This document shows positions 56,849 to 64,000 of a stretch of 64,000 nt of DNA, one piece after another; position 1 is the stretch's first letter, and each line of letters begins with the position of its first letter. Below the pieces are notes generated by a model. That model made no database searches. It saw nothing but the letters and a program-made list of their open reading frames with translations, and was not told the DNA's origin. The DNA comes from Stropharia rugosoannulata. Its lineage: Eukaryota > Basidiomycota > Agaricomycetes > Agaricales > Strophariaceae. The translations under genes and the position numbers were made by a program. The stretch lies in contig JANCIK010000004.1 of assembly GCA_028532985.1 (NCBI GenBank), forward strand, positions 1,178,001-1,242,000, in the 5' to 3' direction.

Positions 56849-59671
56849 ATGAACGGCCACCGTTCAGAACCACTCTCCATCGAAAATTTGCTGCAAAAGC
56901 AGCGCGAAGAGAAGGAAGCTGCTGCAAAGGTGTGTTGACACCGCACTCTCAGTCTATCAACCCTCACTGAACTGTATATATAGCCCAAATTCCTCACGAA
57001 AGAAGAGCGTGCTGCTCTTGCCATCGCAAAACGAACACAAGAGATCAAAGAAGAAAGAGAGAAAGCTGATGCTACGCGACGCGACCGTCTCGCCCTCGAG
57101 GCACAGGCTGAAGAACTAGCCCAGCGCGAACGGAATGCTAAGTATGGAGGAGGAGGCCGACGTTAGTGCTTTCAGTACTTCGTTCAAGTGGGTTTTGTCC
57201 TCATTGATATGTCTTCTTTTCTTCTATTTGCATACACCAGATCAAGACCGAGACCGCGATCGCAACGACCGCCACGACCGCAATGACCGTAATGACAGGC
57301 AGGGCAGGCGGGATGGGCCTCGAGGAGGCCGGCAGCAGCAGCAACAACAGGCCCAGGAAGACAAGCGCAACCGCGAGGGTTTCCAAAATGTTCCTACTGG
57401 CCCCCGTGCTGAGCGAAGCAAGGCAGCAAGCGGGAACAGCGCAGCAGGGGCAGATGTGACAATGGGTTCGTCGGGGTCCATGGGCCCGCCCCCAGCGCCG
57501 TCGCTCGACCCGAACGAGTCCGCTGCATACGTGCCCGTCATGACGGACAACGACCTGACCGCGATCCGCTCGCGCTACCTCGGCGTCGACAAGAAGAAGC
57601 GCAAGATCCGCAAGATGAACGACCGCAAGTTCGTATTCGACTGGGATGCGCAGGACGACACGTTCGCGGAGGACTCACCGGTCGCCGTGGGCACAAACCG
57701 CCAGGGCGCGCAGGTGATGTTTGGGCGGGGCAAGCTGGCTGGGATGGACGACGGTGGCGGCAGTGGCCCGCGCAAGACATCGAATGGCGCCGGTGCTGTC
57801 CACCTGGCGGATGCTATGGAGCGCAGAAATGCTGCTAAAGCTGGTTACGACGACAGGCATTGGACTGAGAAACCGCTTGATGAGATGAAAGAGCGCGATT
57901 GGCGCATCTTCCGGGAGGATTTCAGCATTTCTGCCAGAGGTGTGTATCTCCGCTTCATCCTCCACGTGCAAGCATTAATTTCGTTGTGAATAGGTGGCTC
58001 TATTCCTCATCCTTTGCGGTCTTGGAAGGAATCTTCCATCCCCGAGTCAATTTTAGAATGTATCGAAACTATTGGTTACAAGGAGCCATCTCCCATCCAA
58101 CGGCAAGCTATTCCTATCGGTCTGCAAAACCGCGACATCATTGGTATTGCAGAAACTGGTTCCGGTAAAACTGCAGCCTTTGTCATTCCTATGCTGGCCT
58201 TTATATCCAAGTTACCCGTCTTTACTGATGATAACCGGCATCTGGGTCCTTATTCTCTCATTTTGGCTCCTACGCGTGAATTGGCTCAGCAAATTGAGGC
58301 TGAAGCACGCAAGTTCGCATCTCCTTTGGGCTTCAAGTGTGTCTCGATTGTTGGAGGAGTAAGTGACTTTCTTAACTTTGTGTGATTTTCTGGCTCATGT
58401 TCCCTCTTTCGATAGAGAGCTGTAGAGGAACAGCAATTCAATTTGCGCGAGGGAGCAGAAATTATCATCGCCACTCCTGGTCGTCTAAAGGATGTTATCG
58501 AACGGCGTGTACTTGTTCTGTCGCAGTGTCGCTACGTTGTCATGGATGAAGCAGATCGTATGGTGCACCTTGGCTTTGAAGCCGACCTTACATTTATCTT
58601 GGATGCACTGCCGTCCGAGGCGATGGAGGGCGAGGACCAAGGCGAACAAATGGACGTTGATGGTGAAACGCTCGTAAAGAAAGGACGAACGCGTGTTACT
58701 ACTCTATTCTCCGCCACAATGCCTGCCGCTGTCGAACGTCTTGCACGCAAGTATCTGAAGAAACCCGCCATCATTACAATCGGTGAAGCTGGTCGTGCAG
58801 TTGACACTGTCGAACAACGTGTCGAATTTGTCAACGGAGACGAAAAGAAAAAGTATGCATGTTTAATCATTGTCCTATCATACCATGCTGACATTTTTAT
58901 GATCTTTTCCAGGCAAAAACTATTGGAAATTCTCAACAGCGGCCAGTTCCCATCCCCTATCATTGTCTTTGTCAACCAGAAGAAAACAGCCGACATGGTC
59001 GCCAAAGACTTGTCACGGGCAGGAGTATGTTATTTATTCGTTGCTCATGTCAATTTTCTAATAAAATGTCCGAATAACTTCTACAGTGGAGCGCGTCAAC
59101 TCTGCATTCAGGAAAGAATCAAGAGCAAAGAGAAGCTGCTTTGCAATCTCTACGCAGCGGAGAAGCACATGTCTTGGTGGCTACTGATCTGGCAGGACGT
59201 GGTATCGATGTTCAAGACGTTAGTTTGGTTATCAACTTCCAAATGGCCAATACAATCGAAGCATACGTCCATCGTATCGGTACATACAATTCATTGCTCC
59301 TGTTGCGCCTAGTATTTGACTCATCATTCAATCTTTTCAGGTCGTACTGGTCGTGCTGGCAAGATGGGTGTCGCGATAACATTCTTAACGAATGATGATG
59401 ATGAGGTTATGTGAGTATTGAAGACTCGCCGAAATTTGTCCTTTTCTAACCATTTATTATTTAAATAGGTATGATCTCAAACAAGGTAATTGTTTTGTGT
59501 GGTATTCGCGACGTCCAATTTTTGTTAAAATTTCCCTCCCTTCTTTTTTCTACAGAAATATCGAAAAGTCCGGTTTCGAAGGTTCCTCCGGAATTGGCTA
59601 AACATGAGGCGGCACAACATAAGGTTTCACGCGAGATGAAGCGGAAGCGAGATGCCGACGACTTGGGGTAG
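56849..59671 (+). CDS. PRP28: DEAD-box spliceosomal RNA helicase Prp28
   Basis: Prp28 (DDX23) drives exchange of U1 for U6 at the 5' splice site. ATG 56849: [20 protein letters not shown], followed by [20 protein letters not shown] and a run of Asp-Arg dipeptides after the 57181-57240 intron. Diagnostic blocks before the core: [69 protein letters not shown]. Helicase motifs are complete: Q motif [27 protein letters not shown], Ia [21 protein letters not shown] (VMDEADRM), III SAT, then [23 protein letters not shown] region [20 protein letters not shown] and [15 protein letters not shown]. Ends [10 protein letters not shown]. Four to seven introns break the core, so raw frames shift repeatedly. 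Confidence 0.94.
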
Positions 59672-62600
59672 GAGGAATTTGTTCCTGCGCATATACGTCC
59701 GGAGTGAGTGTTATATTGCTATCACTACAACCGGCGGTCATCTGGTGACTATAATGAAATATTTTCGACTATCAAGTGTCTGTATTGAATGTTGTCTGCC
59801 CATCGAACCTTGTTATATCTCTGACCCGACCGTCACCCCAAGCCTTCACAAACGGCCCACATATGTAGAAGAAGGTTGTTCGCATGTGCCAATAGAAGCA
59901 TCCTGGCATGGCTACGGAGCCAGAAATAGCTCACATTTCGTCACGCGCTAAATTTATCGTTCTATTTACAGCTCATATTCACTTGCCTGTACGGCACCCG
60001 AATCCACAGGACAGATGTATGATTCACAGCTCAAGATTGTGCTGTGCTGCGATGACTGTGCGGCGGTCAGTGAACTACCTTTTCTTATCTTGTCAATCAC
60101 TCTGGTTCTGCCACCCGTTCTTGGACTTCTAGTCGGTGCCCTGCAGATCTCAGCCTCTTCCTGTCGCGTAAGGGATGATGATACACGTCAATAATCTTCC
60201 GACCCAACAGATGAAAGCGCCCTTTCACATGACATGCTTTCATTTGCGAATTTAAAAGCTACATAATGGGAATTTCTGTGCCCAGCGACTGGGACTAGCC
60301 TGAAATTCAGACAGACAAATGAACAGGACACCCAAGGCGGTGCGGTGCGGGTTTTTGGGCTGGAACACTTGACTGGCCAATACACACACCAGTGACCATA
60401 GTGGGAATCCCAAGGAACCCCGGACGACATCATCAGGACAATGTACCTATCTATGCCCTTACGTGCCTTTTTGTGATCATTGTAGGATAATCAGATGGTC
60501 ACCCTCTTTTCGCAAGACATCGACTTGGCCTGGTCCTCGGGACCAGTTCGTCTGCGCGGCCGCCCGACCCCAGGGCCCCCCCACCACTGACTGACCAGAG
60601 TGCAGCATACACGCACCTGGCGTATAGCCGCTGTCTGCGGTCGGACCGGGCTCGCCAGAGCAGAGGATAGGCGTTAAAGCACCAACTTCCCCCCTACTCA
60701 CTTCGCGGCCCTTGAAGGTCGAAGCAGCGTGTTCTAAGACGTTCTTCTGAGTTCTTCTCTCCCGAGTCCCTATCGCACTTGCCGAAAAATGGTGGCGGCG
60801 ATTGTTGGGCCGTTTGGTGACATTTTGCTGACGTTTTGTGATATATTTTTTCTCCTGCGATAATCATAAGTAATATGGACGTCGTTGCTGGTGCCAGTGG
60901 CTACATAATTGCGACAGCGGCCGATAACAGTGCGCCCAACGTGGGACGTTGCATATGCATACTTGGCTGTGATTTTTGAGTTCCATTCGCCTGAACTGAG
61001 CTGCGTATGTACGCTGAGTGCTCTACTACATACGTGAACTACAACGCCGCTGAGCGGTCTTCTGACACGCAAAGACCCGTAAGGCTTCTCTTCTGCAGAG
61101 ACTACGCACCTACGTATATATTACTGAAGGGGGGTCAGGCAGATATGCTCACGAGAAGGTTTCAAGGCGTGCACATGCACACATGAAAATTAAATTGCAG
61201 ATAACGAGGTGTGTCTATGTCAGCGGCCCTTCACGCATCAGGCAGTGAGTTGTGTGGAACCGACGGCGCCATCATGCTCGTGCTCGGCAGGCTGCAGGGC
61301 AGGTCTATGAAGGGCGGAGCACGAGTCTATGAGACTTGGGATTTATTCATGTTCGTATACATTTTATGTATTGAAGGGAATAGATGGTGCGTTTTAGATG
61401 CCGCTCATTCATCCGCATTTGCATCATCATTGCGCAAGTGAGTACATAAATATTTACTTAGACACGGCCGTGGCCCAGATTCCCTTGTGCGCATATATAA
61501 GGGCTTATAGGTGTTTTTAGTACCTGTTTAGAAAGAAATTTGATATCAATAAATGCCAGGCAAAGGACTGCGCTTGGATGATGGGACGGACGGCTTGTGC
61601 ACGCGTGCCAGTCTAGCTGGACAGCCGACCGAAGGGATATCTCAGTCCGAGCGATTAAGCTCAAGTCAGGAGGGTTAGCCTGGAAAAAGAGGTGTCTATT
61701 TTGCCACTGGGTGCCTTGCCTACCTGTGGGCAGTTTTGATTGGTACTATGTAATATGAAGCACCATGCTTATATGATGGAATAGGCTATCCATAGAAATG
61801 AGTTATTTGACAAGTTAAGTTTGAAGTTGGCGCTGGGGCCTAGTTAGTAGTAGTACCAGACCAACGTGCCACTGCCGCCGTGATGATACCTGAATGAATG
61901 GATGAAAATGAATTGCGTTCCATTCAATCACCTGCGTTGCAGGTGCTAAGCTTAGCAAACGCTTAGTAGCCTAGCTTAGCTTTTACCTTGCTTAGATACT
62001 ACATACGGCGAGCGTGCTAGGCGGATTGATAGATATGTAACAGCACCACTGCATACTACAGCGCCCATTTTAAATAATGGCGGCGTGCTAATAGTGCACG
62101 CGTTGCATGCTCAGCGCCTCGGATCGTATGAGCATCAGTGTCATCCTGCGTTGCGTGACGGCGTCAGGGAGTGTAGATACTACGACATGCGACATGATAT
62201 GTTCTCCCGGAGGGGCCCTACTGGGCGTATCCGCCGATCCTCAGGCCTCGGGCGTTAGTCATTGGTGCTAGGCAGCGATCAGTCGTCAAAGCTTCAGGCT
62301 TCACGGATGCGTCCAAGGAGTCAAGACGGCAAACTGGCCTCAGGTCAAGCTCCAAGAACTCGAGCGGTGTCCGACCGTCCGCTCGAACGTGCTTCAGCTT
62401 TTAACTAAATCTTTGGGTGGCCGGAAATTTTCCAGGCCCAAGGCTCGGCGCCTGTGCTGAGAGGACGGAAAGCGGGTAGGATATAAATGGACGGCATCGT
62501 GCATATACGCCATTGGATGGCCAGGACGCTTGTATGATTTGGCCTGATAGACTCGGGGACAGGGCGTCGGGTCGGACTGGATTGGAAGCCAGGGGGCGGG

Positions 62601-63508
62601 CGGGGTGACGAAAGTTGGCCGCAGACGAAGTAAGTTGTCTGCAATCAAAGACAGTCAGTTAGTATGTATTGTATGGGTGGGCGTACCCACGATAATAGAC
62701 CTCGAAGGCTGTCGGACAGCGGTGACAGCAGCTAAGAACTCGGTAAGGGCGACATCTGGGCAGTGGGCCACACCCAGCCGGGCAGCGCGCTATTTTCGGG
62801 GTGGCAGGCGGGCCCTGGCCACGGGCGCTGGGGAAGGGACTAGTTGGGGCGCACGCGTGCTTTCGAGACGGGTTTTGGAGACGCGCTAGTGCGCTGTGCA
62901 GTTAGGCGCTGTAGGGCCTGGTGTAGATTGTCGGTGCGACCCTGATTCTATTTTTATTGTAGAGGGCGGGTGGTGAGTACCCCGCATTCTGTGGACAATG
63001 ACATGATAATTAAGTAAATAGGCGCTGGCTGCTGTGGCTCTGTGCGGCGGGGCTTTGTGCTCTGGCTAAACATGGAACGATGATTTACACGATTTGCTCG
63101 TGCTCTGGAGGTGCTCAGAAGGCTGCTCTGAAGAGGCTGACGCGGGGCTGCTGAGTCAGTGACACAGGCCGGCGGTGGCACAAATTACACGCGCGCCAAT
63201 GGAATGGACGGGTGCAGCCCGACGGTGGGCCGAGCCGACAATGGGCCGATGGTGGTGTCTAATGCCGCTGGGGATGGGCACAAACGTGCAGGAGCAATGA
63301 CGGTGGGCGATAGATCGTGTGCACGCGCTATTAATAGGCGGGACAGGGTGGCCGACGTGAGGATCATTACGCAGAGCGGAGTCGGGGACGGGGCAACCGA
63401 TAAGGCTGCCATATATGGCAAGATCATGTGTGTCTCGCCGCGAAGCCGGGCGTGTCATATTTCTGGGATAAGCGTTTGTTGCCAAGGTTGTCCGCATGGC
63501 TGACAGAT
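59672..63508. other. Non-coding region upstream of the kinase gene
   Basis: About 3.8 kb with no credible gene. Open frames up to about 124 codons (63156-63530 minus, overlapping 63159-63503 plus) are GC-rich shadows of one another. A perfect hairpin with an adjoining palindrome lies at 61929-61956. A TATA-like CATATATGG is near 63411, about 95 bp before the kinase start. TGAGTCA occurs once at 63152. Otherwise nothing is seen; it is probably a long upstream regulatory region. Confidence 0.5.
61929..61956. repeat. Inverted repeat hairpin plus adjoining palindrome
   Basis: CACCTGC-GTT-GCAGGTG (7-bp perfect stem, 3-nt loop) runs directly into the 12-bp palindrome GCTAAGCTTAGC. A related CTAGCTTAGC follows at 61971. 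Non-coding context; role unknown. Confidence 0.7.
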
Positions 63509-64000
63509 ATGGCGTCCACCAGCATCTCATCCGCCGTCCAGTCCTCCTTCCTCATTGCTACATCTATCATGCTCGACCCCGCCCACCCACCTACCATGCT
63601 CCTCGTCCCCTCCGACCCCGACCTTGCCGACATCCCCGATCCCCGGCACAACATGCTCCCCACGTCTCACCCATCTCCCCGCCGGAGCCCCTCGCCGAGT
63701 CGCGAGTCCTCCATCTCCACAACATCTAAATCCTCCAGGTTTCGTTTCAACAGGAAGCCCTCCTTCATGCTCGACTCATCCCCCGCCCCAAAGCACCACT
63801 CACACAAGTCGGGCGCCCTCCACGACCTCAAGCGCTTCCTCAACCACCACATCCCCCACCCGAGCCATCCCCCCCACTCAAATCCACAGACACCCGTCAC
63901 TCCCCATCGCAGAAACTCCATCCTTGATCCTGCTGCACCCGCCACCCCCGCCCACGTCAAGCAGAGCAAGGACCGAACGCCCTCTCCCCCTCCCTCTCCA
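63509..64000 (+). CDS. 5' end of a probable HAL/Sat4-type Ser/Thr kinase (cut by window edge)
   Basis: Open frame from ATG 63509 (MASTSISSAVQSSFLIATSI) with a second in-frame ATG at 63569 (MLDPAHPPTM). It runs off the window without a stop. The composition is Ser/Pro/His-rich with basic clusters (RRSPSPSRESSISTTSKSSR, FRFNRKPSFMLD). The segment HSHKSGALHDLKRFLNHHIP resembles the motif I recall upstream of the kinase domain in basidiomycete Hal4/Sat4-type kinases, regulators of potassium transport and nutrient permeases. The catalytic domain itself is not in the window, so this remains a guess based on one motif. The long upstream non-coding region fits a regulated gene. Confidence 0.5.
   Translation, partial: MASTSISSAVQSSFLIATSIMLDPAHPPTMLLVPSDPDLADIPDPRHNMLPTSHPSPRRSPSPSRESSISTTSKSSRFRFNRKPSFMLDSSPAPKHHSHKSGALHDLKRFLNHHIPHPSHPPHSNPQTPVTPHRRNSILDPAAPATPAHVKQSKDRTPSPPPSP

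Noticed and set aside
63156..63530. Overlapping frames of about 114-124 codons on both strands
   Set aside because: Mutual shadows in GC-rich DNA upstream of the kinase; neither resembles a protein family.

Overview
The window is nuclear DNA of a filamentous basidiomycete, most probably an Agaricomycete mushroom. The genes are dense and cut by many short introns (about 50-60 bp, GT...AG). The proteins are fungal single-copy housekeeping types, one of them carrying a DUF6699-type domain known mainly from basidiomycetes. No ribosomal RNA, tRNA, CRISPR array, insertion sequence, complete transposon or secondary-metabolite cluster was seen. Gene limits come from joining exons by splice sites and family alignment from memory, so start and stop codons are firmer than some inner exon borders.

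Layout. 1-3.1 kb: an unrecognised gene cut by the window edge, head to head with a TFIIB/BRF-like factor. 4.8-7.8 kb: a PAP2 lipid phosphatase, with micro-exons, divergent from PPP4R2. 8.2-14.8 kb: alternating-strand housekeeping genes (Fyv7-like rRNA processing protein, eIF1, SNRNP27, an RRM-like protein, CBP20, proteasome ATPase RPT3). 15.6-19.0 kb: pyrroline-5-carboxylate reductase, a small membrane protein and phosphoserine aminotransferase. 19.0-26.1 kb: a long, mostly non-coding stretch holding one probable 155-residue unknown protein, many ACGCGT sites and many short tandem repeats. 26.1-34.7 kb: HSP90, hamartin TSC1, NAC alpha, TRM9, ALG13. 35.0-45.0 kb: ALG3, a mitochondrial-type AAA ATPase, NSE1, phosphatidylserine synthase, primase large subunit PRI2. 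45.6-51.1 kb: an Sso-type syntaxin, the DUF6699 protein and asparagine synthetase. 51.4-59.7 kb: a RhoGEF, a family-16 methyltransferase, an EF-hand-like protein and PRP28. 59.7-63.5 kb: non-coding. The 5' end of a probable HAL-type kinase runs off the right edge.

The genes do not form a pathway cluster. Two organising features stand out. First, ten gene pairs are arranged head to head across about 160-470 bp, so shared promoters are common. Second, some promoters carry recognisable control sites: heat-shock elements before HSP90; a TGACTCG (Gcn4/Cpc1-like) site close before each of the three amino-acid biosynthesis genes (PRO3, SER1, asparagine synthetase); and ACGCGT (MluI cell-cycle box) sites before PRI2 and NSE1. 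ALG13 and ALG3, two steps of N-glycan precursor synthesis, lie next to each other on one strand. I found no convincing undescribed multi-gene system. The best leads are the regulatory sites, the repeat-rich 20-25.5 kb region and the unknown genes.
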